Assembly: GCF_900129845.1 (NCBI RefSeq)
Contig: NZ_FQXB01000001.1
Location: forward strand, 1,426,001-1,490,000
Source of the DNA: Cognatiyoonia sediminum
GTDB lineage: Bacteria > Pseudomonadota > Alphaproteobacteria > Rhodobacterales > Rhodobacteraceae
DNA: 64,000 nucleotides
Direction of reading: 5' to 3'
Shown here piece after piece: positions 1 through 8,598 of the stretch; positions within the stretch are counted from its first letter, which is position 1, and each line of letters starts with the position of its first letter. The notes below the pieces were generated by a model. The model was given only the letters and a program-made list of their open reading frames with translations. It searched no databases and was not told the DNA's origin. The position numbers and the translations under genes are program-made.

Positions 1-80
1 CAGCCGCGTCAATCGCAGCTGGCGAGCTGGCAGTACACGACTACTCCAGCGACGAGACCTGCCCAGCGCTGGAATTCTAA
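1..80 (+). CDS. BMP-family ABC transporter substrate-binding protein, C-terminal end only
   Basis: Partial gene cut by the left edge. The third frame from base 3 is open and ends at a TAA at 78-80, giving 25 residues ending in TCPALEF. The short tail fits the end of rhodobacterial Bmp/Med-type lipoproteins, but the main reason for the call is context: it lies directly upstream of the ATPase and two permeases of a BMP-type nucleoside importer, where the binding protein normally sits. No domain is visible in so short a piece, so the family assignment is inference. Confidence 0.55.
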   Translation, partial: AASIAAGELAVHDYSSDETCPALEF

Positions 81-104
81 TCCGCGTTTTTTAGGCCTAA
101 GATC

Positions 105-136
105 ATGGGCCGCGTCTGAGGTAAGGCGCGGCCCAT
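105..136 (+). terminator. hairpin after the binding-protein gene
   Basis: A perfect 10-bp inverted repeat, ATGGGCCGCG at 105-114 and CGCGGCCCAT at 127-136, with a 12-base loop, followed by TTCAATTT. It lies between the binding-protein gene and the ATPase gene, so it may act as a partial terminator or 3' stabiliser that lets the binding protein be made in excess of the membrane parts. The weak T-run argues for incomplete termination. Confidence 0.55.
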
Positions 137-160
137 TTCAATTTCAGACTTGGTGTTTTC

Positions 161-1696
161 ATGTCCGAGACCGCACCCGCGATTGAGCTAAAAGGCATCT
201 CCAAAGCCTTTGGCCCCGTTCAAGCCAACAAAGACATCTCCATCCGCGTCATGCCCGGAACGATCCATGGGATCATCGGCGAAAATGGCGCTGGGAAATC
301 GACCCTCATGTCGATTTTGTACGGGTTCTATAAGGCCGACGCCGGCGAGATTTGGATTTCGGGGCAGAAAACCACAATTCCTGATAGCCAAGCTGCGATT
401 GCCGCCGGCATTGGTATGGTGTTCCAGCACTTCAAACTGGTCGAAAATTTTACGGTACTCGAGAACGTCGTTCTTGGTGCCGAAGACGGTGCCCTCCTCC
501 GCCCATCGCTGGCCAAAGCGCGGCGAGAGTTGAAGGCACTGGCCGAGGAGTATGAACTCAACGTTGATCCAGACGCTCTGATTGAAGACATCGGCGTGGG
601 CATGCAGCAACGCGTGGAAATCCTCAAAGCGCTTTATCGTCAGGCCGACATCCTGATCCTGGACGAACCAACCGGTGTTTTGACACCAGCCGAGGCCGAC
701 CAGTTGTTCCGTATCCTTGAGCGTCTCAAAGAAGAAGGTAAGACAATCATCCTCATCACGCATAAGCTGCGGGAGATTATGGACACGACGGACACGGTGT
801 CGGTGATGCGGCGCGGTGAGATGACCGCAACTGTCAAAACTTCTGAGACGTCCCCCCCAGAATTGGCCGAACTTATGGTCGGTCGGAAAGTCTTGTTGCG
901 GGTTGAGAAGAAACCAGCCGAGGTTGGCGACAAAATCCTTGAAGTTCAAAATCTTAACGTCACTGACGAAAAAGGCGTTCACCGCGTTAAAGACGTGAGC
1001 TTTGATGTTAAGGCCGGTGAAATTCTTGGTATTGCGGGCGTCGCAGGGAATGGCCAATCTGAGCTGCTCGAAGTGCTTGGCGGCTATGAAAAAGCCACGG
1101 GATCGATCAAGGTCAACGGTCAAGAGATCGACCTGACCGGCGCCAAATCTGACGGCCGCAGTCGCCGCGAACGCGGGATCAGCCACGTTCCAGAAGATCG
1201 CCAGTCCGAAGGGCTGATCATGGACTATATGGCTTGGGAAAACGTCGCCTTCGGTTATCACCACGATGATCGCTATAACAAAGGCATCCGTATGGACAAC
1301 GCCGCCATCCGCGCCGATACCGAGGCCAAGATGGAACGATTTGACGTGCGCCCGCCAAACCCGAAGCTGGCGGCCAAAAGCTTTTCTGGCGGCAACCAGC
1401 AGAAAATCGTTCTGGCGCGAGAAATCGAACGAAATCCAGATCTTTTGCTGATTGGCCAACCCACGCGGGGGGTCGATATTGGGGCTATCGAATTCATTCA
1501 CCAGCAAATTGTCGCCTTGCGCGATCAAGGCAAAGCGATCTTGCTGGTCTCCGTTGAATTGGAAGAAATCCTCTCCCTCTCAGACCGCATCGCTGTGATG
1601 TTTGACGGGCGGATTATGGGTGAACGGATGCCGGACCAGACCGATGAAAAAGAACTTGGCCTGCTGATGGCCGGTATGACGAAGGGGGCCGCGTAA
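161..1696 (+). CDS. nucleoside-type ABC transporter ATP-binding protein (two ABC domains)
   Basis: ATPase of a BMP-type importer (YufO/NupO, RbsA-like architecture), 511 residues with two fused nucleotide-binding domains. The first has Walker A GENGAGKST at about 40-48, a degenerate signature VGMQQR and Walker B ILILDEPTG. The second has a degenerate Walker A (GVAGNGQSE) and an intact signature FSGGNQQK followed by LLLIGQPTRGVD. This asymmetry is normal for the family. The stop overlaps the next start (ATG at 1696), so it is translationally coupled to the permeases. Known relatives take up purine nucleosides or related bases; the exact substrate cannot be read from the sequence. Confidence 0.93.
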   Translation: MSETAPAIELKGISKAFGPVQANKDISIRVMPGTIHGIIGENGAGKSTLMSILYGFYKADAGEIWISGQKTTIPDSQAAIAAGIGMVFQHFKLVENFTVLENVVLGAEDGALLRPSLAKARRELKALAEEYELNVDPDALIEDIGVGMQQRVEILKALYRQADILILDEPTGVLTPAEADQLFRILERLKEEGKTIILITHKLREIMDTTDTVSVMRRGEMTATVKTSETSPPELAELMVGRKVLLRVEKKPAEVGDKILEVQNLNVTDEKGVHRVKDVSFDVKAGEILGIAGVAGNGQSELLEVLGGYEKATGSIKVNGQEIDLTGAKSDGRSRRERGISHVPEDRQSEGLIMDYMAWENVAFGYHHDDRYNKGIRMDNAAIRADTEAKMERFDVRPPNPKLAAKSFSGGNQQKIVLAREIERNPDLLLIGQPTRGVDIGAIEFIHQQIVALRDQGKAILLVSVELEEILSLSDRIAVMFDGRIMGERMPDQTDEKELGLLMAGMTKGAA

Positions 1697-2796
1697 TGGA
1701 TGTGATGCCAAAATGGGCCGAAGTGGTCCTCGTCCCGCTGATCAGCCTCCTTCTCGCTTCGATTCTGTCGGCCATCGTCATCCTTGCCATCGGTGAAAAT
1801 CCTTGGGATGCGCTAATGCTGATGATCGACGGCGCGCTCGGATCAACCTATGGATGGGGTTACACGCTCTATTACGCCACCAACTTCATCTTTACCGGCC
1901 TCGCTGTCGCCATCGCGTTTCATGCGCGGATGTTTAACATCGGTGGTGAAGGGCAAGCCATGCTAGGCGGTTTGGGTGTTGCTCTTGTGTGTCTCTATAT
2001 TCCTTGGCCCCACTGGTCTTTGGCGTTGCTCGGCGCGTCCGTTTCTGCGGCTATTTTTGGCGCAGCATGGGCCACCATCCCAGCGTTCCTACAAGCCAAG
2101 CGCGGCAGCCACATCGTGATCACCACGATCATGTTCAACTTTATCGCCGCTGCCCTACTGAACTTCTTGCTCATCGGCGCACTCAAGCCGACAGGCTCTA
2201 TGGAACCAGCGACCGGAAAATTCCCTGAAACGACCCATCTGCCTTCATTCCAAGACATGTTCTCGACTGCCGACAACGTCATGTTCCGCGGCGCGCCTGC
2301 AAACATAAGTTTCTTTGTCGCCGTAGCCGCCTGTTTTGCCCTCTGGTTCCTGATCTGGCGCACGCGCTTAGGATATGAAATCCGCGCCTTCGGTCACTCT
2401 GAAAGTGCTGCGAAATACGCAGGCATTAGCCCAACCAAAATCATCATGATCGCGATGATGATCTCCGGTGCGCTGGCAGGAATGATGGCGATTAACAACG
2501 TGATGGGCGAAGCTGAACGGCTGGTTCTGAACGCAGTAGAAGGCGCTGGTTTCATCGGCATCGCCGTGGCGCTTATGGGCCGCAGCCATCCCTTTGGCGT
2601 TTTCCTAGCTGCTCTGCTTTTTGGGTTCCTCTACCAAGGTGGCGCAGAACTGGCGCTATGGACGTCGATCCCGCGTGAACTCATCGTCGTGATCCAAGCG
2701 CTTGTGATCCTCTTTACAGGCGCGCTGGACAATATGGTTCGGATGCCATTGGAACGTATTTTCCTCGCCTTCCGAAAACCAGCGAAGGGGGCTTAA
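1696..2796 (+). CDS. ABC transporter permease, nucleoside type, first subunit
   Basis: Membrane subunit of the BPD_transp_2 family, 366 residues, with about eight to nine hydrophobic segments and the typical early motif HARMFNIGGEGQAMLGG, where the FNIGGEG signature is diagnostic for YufP/NupP-like permeases. It begins one base into the stop region of the ATPase gene and is followed after 3 bases by a second permease, the usual heterodimer arrangement. The role is translocation of the ligand delivered by the upstream binding protein across the inner membrane. Confidence 0.92.
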   Translation: MDVMPKWAEVVLVPLISLLLASILSAIVILAIGENPWDALMLMIDGALGSTYGWGYTLYYATNFIFTGLAVAIAFHARMFNIGGEGQAMLGGLGVALVCLYIPWPHWSLALLGASVSAAIFGAAWATIPAFLQAKRGSHIVITTIMFNFIAAALLNFLLIGALKPTGSMEPATGKFPETTHLPSFQDMFSTADNVMFRGAPANISFFVAVAACFALWFLIWRTRLGYEIRAFGHSESAAKYAGISPTKIIMIAMMISGALAGMMAINNVMGEAERLVLNAVEGAGFIGIAVALMGRSHPFGVFLAALLFGFLYQGGAELALWTSIPRELIVVIQALVILFTGALDNMVRMPLERIFLAFRKPAKGA

Positions 2797-2799
2797 GTC

Positions 2800-3768
2800 A
2801 TGGATCTGCTGACCATCCTCCAAATCCTCGACAGCTCCGTCCGTCTTGCTGTGCCGCTTCTATTGGCTTGTCTTGCTGGTCTCTATTCCGAACGCGCCGG
2901 TATTTTCGATATCGGCCTTGAAGGAAAGATGCTCGCGGCCGCCTTCATGGCCGCAGCCATCGCTTATACCTCAGGCAGCGCATGGGTTGGCCTTTTGGCC
3001 GGGATCGGTGCCTCTCTCGTTCTCTCAGCAGTTCATGGTGTGGCGTCGATCACATTCCGAGGCAACCAACTGATCTCAGGTGTTGCGATCAATTTCCTTG
3101 CCGCTGGCCTGACGGTTGTCATTGCGCAAAGCTGGTTTGCACAAGGGGGCCGGACTCCAACGCTCCAAGGCGATGCACGATTTGAACCGATTACGCTTCC
3201 CTTTGCGGAAAGCCTGCAAAGCGTCCCTGTGATTGGCCCGATTTACTATGAATTGATCTCCGGTCACTCGGTCTTGGTCTACATCGCGTTCCTTCTAGTC
3301 CCGCTCACATGGTGGGTGCTCTACCGTACACGCTTTGGCTTGCGCCTGCGGGCTGTCGGAGAAAACCCTGCCTCGGTCGATACCGCTGGTATCTCTGTTG
3401 TCCAACTGCGCTATATCGCTGTGATCATCTGTGGCGTTCTCTGTGGCCTCGCGGGAGCCTACCTCTCGACCGCACTGCAAGCAGGCTTCACCAAGGACAT
3501 GAGCGCCGGACGCGGTTTTATCGCACTCGCCGCTTTGATCTTTGCGAAGTGGCGCCCTTGGCACGCGCTCTACGCAACTCTGCTTTTCGGCTTCCTGCAA
3601 GCCCTGGCACTGCGCCCTGACCTTCTGGAAAACACACTTGGCTTCAAGGTGAACGGACAGCTGCTCGATGCGCTGCCTTACATCTTAACGGTGGTTATTC
3701 TGGCAGGGTTCGTTGGCAAAGCCATCCCTCCGCGTGCAGGTGGGGAACCCTACGTCAAGGAAAGATAG
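2800..3768 (+). CDS. ABC transporter permease, nucleoside type, second subunit
   Basis: Partner permease, 322 residues, with the companion signature ERAGIFDIGLEGKMLAAA near residue 30, typical of YufQ/NupQ proteins. It is strongly hydrophobic throughout and starts 3 bases after the first permease stop. It ends the operon: a hairpin follows at 3812-3851. Together with the upstream genes it makes a complete importer (binding protein, double ATPase, two permeases). Confidence 0.92.
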   Translation: MDLLTILQILDSSVRLAVPLLLACLAGLYSERAGIFDIGLEGKMLAAAFMAAAIAYTSGSAWVGLLAGIGASLVLSAVHGVASITFRGNQLISGVAINFLAAGLTVVIAQSWFAQGGRTPTLQGDARFEPITLPFAESLQSVPVIGPIYYELISGHSVLVYIAFLLVPLTWWVLYRTRFGLRLRAVGENPASVDTAGISVVQLRYIAVIICGVLCGLAGAYLSTALQAGFTKDMSAGRGFIALAALIFAKWRPWHALYATLLFGFLQALALRPDLLENTLGFKVNGQLLDALPYILTVVILAGFVGKAIPPRAGGEPYVKER

Positions 3769-3811
3769 CAAAGGCTTCTTAGAACCAGTTGCCGCAACGG
3801 ATTAAGTCCAA

Positions 3812-3851
3812 AGGGGCGGTTTATGCTGCAAACGCAGAAAAAACCGCCTCT
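3812..3851 (+). terminator. terminator-like stem after the ABC operon
   Basis: AGGGGCGGTTT at 3812-3822 pairs with AAACCGCCTCT at 3841-3851, with a small inner hairpin CTGC-AAAC-GCAG between the arms. It sits 44 bases after the second permease stop and before the TauE/SafE gene, so it probably ends the importer transcript. Confidence 0.55.
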
Positions 3852-3857
3852 AGGGGT

Positions 3858-3887
3858 TTGACACGACGCCTAGAAAGGTGCTGATAC
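3858..3887 (+). promoter_or_regulatory. possible sigma70-type promoter of the TauE/SafE gene
   Basis: TTGACA at 3858-3863 is a consensus -35 box. An 18-base spacer leads to TGATAC at 3882-3887, a poor -10 box. It lies 35 bases before the TauE/SafE start and just after the terminator-like stem. The -10 match is weak, so this is tentative. Confidence 0.35.
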
Positions 3888-3922
3888 GCGTCAGCAGCAT
3901 CTGAGTCTGCGGGACAAGCCCA

Positions 3923-4837
3923 ATGCAAATCTACCTTCCTATCGCCGAAATTTCGGTGAATGCCTTCCTGCTTTTCGGCCTCGGCGGAATTGTTGGCATT
4001 TTGTCGGGTATGTTTGGCGTTGGTGGCGGTTTCCTCATGACACCGCTTTTGTTCTTTATCGGCATTCCACCCGCGGTCGCCGTTGCGACCGAAGCCAACC
4101 AAATCGTGGCGTCCTCATTCTCCGGCGTGCTCGCGCACCTTAAAAGAAAAACGGTCGACCTGCGTATGGGAACGGTCCTTCTAATCGGAGGTTTGATTGG
4201 TGCAGCTTTGGGTGTGTTGATCTTCAACTACCTGAAATCCCTTGGACAGGTCGATCTGCTGGTCCGGCTCTGCTACGTCGTGTTCCTTGGCATCATCGGC
4301 AGCTTGATGTTTGTCGAAAGCCTCAACGCGATCCGCCAAACCAACACGCCAGGTGCCGCTCCAAAACGACGACGCCATAACTGGGTGCATAACCTTCCCT
4401 TCAAAATGAAGTTCCGCGTGTCTGGGCTTTATATCTCAGTCATTCCACCAGTTCTGGTTGGTATTTGCGTTGGCATCCTCGCGGCCATCATGGGCGTCGG
4501 CGGAGGGTTCATCATGGTTCCGGCCATGATCTATCTGCTCGGAATGCCCACAAAAGTCGTTGTCGGCACCTCACTCTTTCAGATCATCTTCGTTACCGCG
4601 TTCACTACGATGTTGCACGCTACGACGAACTATACAGTCGACATCGTGCTGGCCGTATTGCTGCTGGTCGGTGGCGTGATCGGCGCGCAAATCGGCACAC
4701 GAATTGGCGTCCATCTAAAAGCGGAACAACTGCGCATTCTATTGGCTCTAATGGTCATCGCCGTCTGTGGTAAGCTCGCACTGGATTTGATCCTGCAGCC
4801 GTCGGAACGCTATTCCATCGGAACGGGAGGCCACTGA
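3923..4837 (+). CDS. TauE/SafE-family sulfite/anion permease
   Basis: 304-residue inner-membrane protein of the TauE/SafE family, made of two similar halves, each with a glycine-rich motif: MFGVGGGF near residue 34 and MGVGGGF near 193. A charged cytoplasmic stretch with PKRRRHN separates the halves. Relatives export sulfite or sulfoacetate or carry other small anions; the substrate is unknown here. Its stop overlaps the start of the next gene at 4837, a pair that recurs in Rhodobacterales, so the two proteins probably work together. Confidence 0.85.
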   Translation: MQIYLPIAEISVNAFLLFGLGGIVGILSGMFGVGGGFLMTPLLFFIGIPPAVAVATEANQIVASSFSGVLAHLKRKTVDLRMGTVLLIGGLIGAALGVLIFNYLKSLGQVDLLVRLCYVVFLGIIGSLMFVESLNAIRQTNTPGAAPKRRRHNWVHNLPFKMKFRVSGLYISVIPPVLVGICVGILAAIMGVGGGFIMVPAMIYLLGMPTKVVVGTSLFQIIFVTAFTTMLHATTNYTVDIVLAVLLLVGGVIGAQIGTRIGVHLKAEQLRILLALMVIAVCGKLALDLILQPSERYSIGTGGH

Positions 4838-5583
4838 TGCTACGCCTTCTCGCCCTGCTCCTTGTGCTTGCAATCCCCTTACAAGCAGAAGAAATCGTTT
4901 CAGACCTCAGCCAAGATGAAGTGTCGATCAACGCCACCTTTGACGGCTCCGATATCCTTGTCTTCGGCGCCATCCGCCGCGATGCGCCAGAACCAGAAGG
5001 CGAACTTGGCGTCATCATCACCGTCGCGGGCCCCGACCAACACGTCACAATCCGGCGCAAAGAACGCAAGTTTGGCATCTGGGTAAACTCCGACGAGGTC
5101 GAGATCGAGCAAGCGCCATCCTTCTATGCGGTTGCGAGCAACGCCCCACTCGAAGACATCTTGCGGCCCTCAGAAGACCTCAAAAACCGTGTCACAACCT
5201 CCCAAGCCGTGCGGCAGGTCGGTGCAAACGTGCTCGACAGCGGTAGTTTCGCTAAGGCCCTTGTGCGGATCAAAAGCGATCAGGATTTGTACCAGCTGAA
5301 CGAAGGTGCAGTGAGCCTCTCAGAAGACACGCTCTTTAGCACCTCGATCGAGATGCCCGCCAACTTGACCGAAGGTGACTACGCAACACGCATCATGCTC
5401 ACCCGCGATGGCACTATCGTGGATACCCATGAAACGGTGATCCCAGTACAGAAAGTCGGGATCGAGCGCTTGCTCTACAACATGTCGCGCGAAAACGCCT
5501 TCTGGTACGGGATCATGTCGTTGGCCATCGCGATCGCGGCCGGATGGTTGGCCTCAGCTGCGTTTAGCCTGATACGGCGCTAG
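4837..5583 (+). CDS. TIGR02186-family membrane-anchored protein
   Basis: 248 residues with an N-terminal signal peptide (LALLLVLAIPLQAEE), a periplasmic beta-rich body and one C-terminal membrane helix (about 225-245) ending in LIRR. This matches the TIGR02186 family of uncharacterised proteins found next to TauE/SafE permeases. Overlap with the upstream stop shows translational coupling. Likely an accessory subunit of the permease; no enzymatic motif is visible. Confidence 0.75.
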   Translation: MLRLLALLLVLAIPLQAEEIVSDLSQDEVSINATFDGSDILVFGAIRRDAPEPEGELGVIITVAGPDQHVTIRRKERKFGIWVNSDEVEIEQAPSFYAVASNAPLEDILRPSEDLKNRVTTSQAVRQVGANVLDSGSFAKALVRIKSDQDLYQLNEGAVSLSEDTLFSTSIEMPANLTEGDYATRIMLTRDGTIVDTHETVIPVQKVGIERLLYNMSRENAFWYGIMSLAIAIAAGWLASAAFSLIRR

Positions 5584-5585
5584 GG

Positions 5586-6314
5586 CTACCCGCGCCCGAT
5601 GTAGGGCATCTGCGTCGCCATCAACGTCTGGAACTGCACATTGGCGTTGAGCGGCAGGTTCGCCATCGACAGCACCGCATCCGCGACCAATTGCACGTCC
5701 ATCATCGGCGGCGGCGCATCACCGTTCTCCACCGCCCGCCGCGCCAATTCGCGCAACATATCGGTTTCAGCGTTGCCTATATCAATCTGGCCGCACGCGA
5801 TGTTGAAGGGCCGCCCATCCAGTGAAATCGTCCGCGTGAGGCCCGTGACACCATGCTTTGTCGCCGTGTAGGTTATCGAACCCTCTCTCGGCACATGTGC
5901 GGAAATAGAGCCGTTGTTGATGATCCGCCCCCCTTGAGGGTCTTGCCTGCGCATCTGCCTGAAGGCCGCGCGTGCAGCGAGAAACATGCCGGTCAAATTC
6001 ACGTCCACCGCCGACTGCCAATCGTCCAGCGAAATCTCATCGACAGGCGCAGCAGACGTAAAAATGCCCGCGTTGTTGAAAAGAACGTCCAAATGATTGG
6101 TTTTCGCAATCAATGCCTCGAACGCCGCTTCAACGTCCGTTTCTTTTGTGACATCGCCCGTCAAAACGACAGCATTCTTGCGCCCCTGCGCGACCTCCTG
6201 CAAAGCCGCTTCGCGCCGCGCCATAAGCCCAACGATCCAACCCTCTGCCAGAAACGTTTCTGCCACTGCACGCCCAATCCCGCCACTGGCGCCTGTCACC
6301 ATGATCGTCTTCAT
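5586..6314 (-). CDS. SDR-family NAD(P)-dependent oxidoreductase
   Basis: Classical short-chain dehydrogenase, 242 residues. The Rossmann motif TGASGGIG is at about 7-14, the NNAG motif at about 84-87, the catalytic serine lies in NGSISAHVP and the YxxxK pair in YTATK. It is the downstream gene of a pair with the RecD-like helicase, overlapping it by 4 bases (ATGA at 6311-6314). The substrate cannot be predicted; the link to the helicase is probably only transcriptional. Confidence 0.88.
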   Translation of the reverse strand: MKTIMVTGASGGIGRAVAETFLAEGWIVGLMARREAALQEVAQGRKNAVVLTGDVTKETDVEAAFEALIAKTNHLDVLFNNAGIFTSAAPVDEISLDDWQSAVDVNLTGMFLAARAAFRQMRRQDPQGGRIINNGSISAHVPREGSITYTATKHGVTGLTRTISLDGRPFNIACGQIDIGNAETDMLRELARRAVENGDAPPPMMDVQLVADAVLSMANLPLNANVQFQTLMATQMPYIGRG

Positions 6315-7843
6315 ATCTGCTCCTCCGCCGATAAGGTCAGCTCCGCCGCAGGTGCGCGTAGATCATCAACCGTGAGTGGCCCTTCCGGCCGCCCCAGCCG
6401 ATTGCGCACGACCCAGCGCAATTGGTTTTCTGCCCGCGTTATCGCCACATATGCCAATCGCTTCCACAACGGTTGACCCGCCTCGACCCGTCCCATGCGA
6501 CTGGCCGCATAAATATCAGGCGCAAACACCTGCACAGTATCCCATTGCGACCCTTGGGCCTTGTGGATGGTGACTGCCGCCCCGTGCAAAAATGTGGCAC
6601 CCATACGCGCCGCAAAAGGAATGAAGGGCTCCTCATCCCCTTCCTGTTCGATCTTTACGATGGACGCGGCGCTCACTTGCGGGTCTTCCGCACCGAAAAC
6701 ATGAAGGCGAGAAAATCCCGGCTTGCGCCCCGGCCCAAGGTAGATGACCTGCGCCCCCTTGGTTAGTCCACGCGCCTCCAAGTCCAGCCGTTTCTTGCGG
6801 TGCTTCATTGGCAATTCGATCCCGTCGCAAATCAACGGTTCGCCTTCCAGCAACTCGTCCTCTGGCGCATTATAAGCCGCGCGGAAGGCGTGGATTAATC
6901 TTATCCGCGTCGCATTGCGCCAAACCAAAGCGGGGGAACGCGCCATCAGGCCTGCCTCGACCCGCTGTGCGAGAACAACCCGTTCATCGCGTTCAGCGGC
7001 TTCTGTCACCATCCGCTCAAACCCATAGAAATCGAGCTGCGGGTCGGCCAACGCATGGGCCAAATCCAAGATCGGGTTGTCTGCATCCTGTCGATGGACG
7101 CGGTTCAATTTCAACACGCGGTTTTCGAGTAAGGTCTCAAACACCATACCACCCTCGGATTGAACCGGCGGGAGCTGCGCTGGATCACCAAACAACAGAA
7201 GCGTCGGGAAAATCTCCTGCAAATCCTCGAACTGCTTCTTATCCAGCATCGAACTTTCGTCGATGAACCCGATATCCAACGGCTCCTCGCGCCGTTTCCA
7301 GCCCGTAATGAAATCGCTGCCCCGCAGCCCCGCCGCCGCCAAGGCCGCGGGAATGGATTTGTTCTGCTGATAGGACGCAAACGCCCGATCAAGGGCTACA
7401 TCTGTCAGCCCTTCAATCTCTGGCTTGTCGCCTTGCCCGGCCAACCATTCGGCGATCTTTTCGTATTCAGGATCATAAACGGGCGTGTAAAGAATTCGGT
7501 GGATCGTCGTCGCGGGCACACCTCGATTACGCAACACGCTCGCCGCTTTGTTCGTTGGTGCAAGGATCGCGAGGGTGCGCCTGTCCTTCTTCTTGCGCCC
7601 CTCCCAATCGCCAGAAATTACATCCACACCCGCTTCTTCCAAAGCTCGGTAAAGCTCTGCCAACAACAGAGTTTTGCCCGAGCCCGCCTTTCCTACAACA
7701 GCCAAAACGGACGAAGCATCGGAGCGTGACGGTTGCAGCAAACTCTCATCCAGATCGACGCCCGATTGCCTCAAAACAACCGCTATGTCGTCCCAAGCAG
7801 CCGCCTGATCTTCGGAAAATGAAATCGCGTTATGAGCTGTCAT
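6311..7843 (-). CDS. RecD-like ATP-dependent DNA helicase (superfamily 1)
   Basis: 510-residue SF1 helicase. Walker A is VVGKAGSGKTLLL at about 50-62, Walker B is FIDESSM and the C-terminal UvrD_C_2 region contains TIHKAQGSQWD and YVAITRAENQL. It is shorter than RecD of RecBCD and has no recognisable nuclease domain, matching the stand-alone RecD2-like/Dda-like helicases annotated in Rhodobacterales. Likely role: 5'-3' DNA unwinding in repair. It starts 40 bases downstream of the original luxI end and so may be read through from the quorum-sensing genes. Confidence 0.85.
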   Translation of the reverse strand: MTAHNAISFSEDQAAAWDDIAVVLRQSGVDLDESLLQPSRSDASSVLAVVGKAGSGKTLLLAELYRALEEAGVDVISGDWEGRKKKDRRTLAILAPTNKAASVLRNRGVPATTIHRILYTPVYDPEYEKIAEWLAGQGDKPEIEGLTDVALDRAFASYQQNKSIPAALAAAGLRGSDFITGWKRREEPLDIGFIDESSMLDKKQFEDLQEIFPTLLLFGDPAQLPPVQSEGGMVFETLLENRVLKLNRVHRQDADNPILDLAHALADPQLDFYGFERMVTEAAERDERVVLAQRVEAGLMARSPALVWRNATRIRLIHAFRAAYNAPEDELLEGEPLICDGIELPMKHRKKRLDLEARGLTKGAQVIYLGPGRKPGFSRLHVFGAEDPQVSAASIVKIEQEGDEEPFIPFAARMGATFLHGAAVTIHKAQGSQWDTVQVFAPDIYAASRMGRVEAGQPLWKRLAYVAITRAENQLRWVVRNRLGRPEGPLTVDDLRAPAAELTLSAEEQI

Positions 7844-7883
7844 GGCGGGACACTACCCGCCCGCGAGAGTGGCTGCCAGAGGA

Positions 7884-8513
7884 TCAGGCGGCGATTGACA
7901 ACTTAATTGGTCGCCCAAACGAACGCTCGAACCACGCTTCGGAAATTTCTGATGAAATTCCTGCGCGACGCAACACGCGGCGCCGATCTTCATCGCGGTA
8001 AGACCACAACCCCACGCTGACTTTATCGCGCCCGTGGCCATCGCTTCCGATAACTTAGGGCGCCGTCCCGATCATATTGTAAATTCTCACCATGCGCGCA
8101 TCAAAAACGCCAAGCACATGACTTAGTCCAAAGGCGCGCACCAACTCCCCACCGGCAACAGACAGCAAAGCTGCCGTGCGAGAATTCGCATCTGGCGATA
8201 AGCAAAATCGGGTACATTCCCAAATGAATGGTGACATTATCTGAGCATCGGCGAGGTGAGAAAAATGATCATTCACCATTGTCCGCCCCGTCGTTGGCAA
8301 GAAACGCATAGAGCCGCCATGTCGACCGCCGGGTGTTTCCCAAATCAGATAGAGCGGATTCAATGCGTCGCATTCATCCCGCTCCCACCCAATTTCATCA
8401 ACAGCGACGTCCCAACCTAGTCGTTGTTTGAATTGTATAGCTCGGTCACGGTGCATCGTGTCTTGAAGCGTTGGGTAGTTGTGTATCTCATCGCCATAGA
8501 CAAACCTGATCAT
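7884..8513 (-). pseudogene. luxI: acyl-homoserine-lactone synthase (LuxI type) interrupted by an in-frame stop
   Basis: From ATG 8513 the frame encodes a clear LuxI N-terminus: FKQRLGWDV near residue 28, MRFLPTTGRTMVNDHF near 70 and WECTRFCL near 98. A TAA at 8055-8057 ends it after 152 codons at IGTAP. The same frame then stays open for 56 codons, reading VIGSDGHGRDKVSVGLWSY at its start, to a TGA at 7884-7886. That is the expected LuxI C-terminus, and 209 codons is the normal family length. The usual sequence at the break is APEVIGS, so a single GAA to TAA change explains it. A good ribosome site (GGAGGGAT) precedes the start. Probably inactive for signal synthesis; a sequencing error is the main alternative. 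Confidence 0.88.
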
Positions 8514-8569
8514 CTGTATCCCTCCAAAGGTTCAACGCCTTTGAAAGGTGGCTGTGTTAACTAAGAAAC

Positions 8570-8583
8570 CGGTTAACGAACCG
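8570..8583 (-). promoter_or_regulatory. lux-box-like inverted repeat upstream of luxI
   Basis: CGGTT-AACG-AACCG is a perfect 14-bp inverted repeat located 57 bases before the luxI start, between luxR and luxI. The same design with the same AACG spacer is found at 9560-9573 in front of the luxR unit. A further GTTAAC lies at 8556-8561. The likely binder is the adjacent LuxR protein; this is inference from position and repetition. Confidence 0.5.
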
Positions 8584-8598
8584 TCCGGTCCTTAAAAT

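Noticed and set aside
188-1528. Long open frame of 446 codons on the minus strand opposite the ABC ATPase gene
   Set aside because: Antisense shadow of a well-supported two-domain ATPase; no recognisable protein and no ribosome site.
7853-8041. 62-codon minus-strand frame downstream of the luxI stop
   Set aside because: It overlaps the decayed luxI C-terminus in a different frame; the luxI frame itself explains the sequence.
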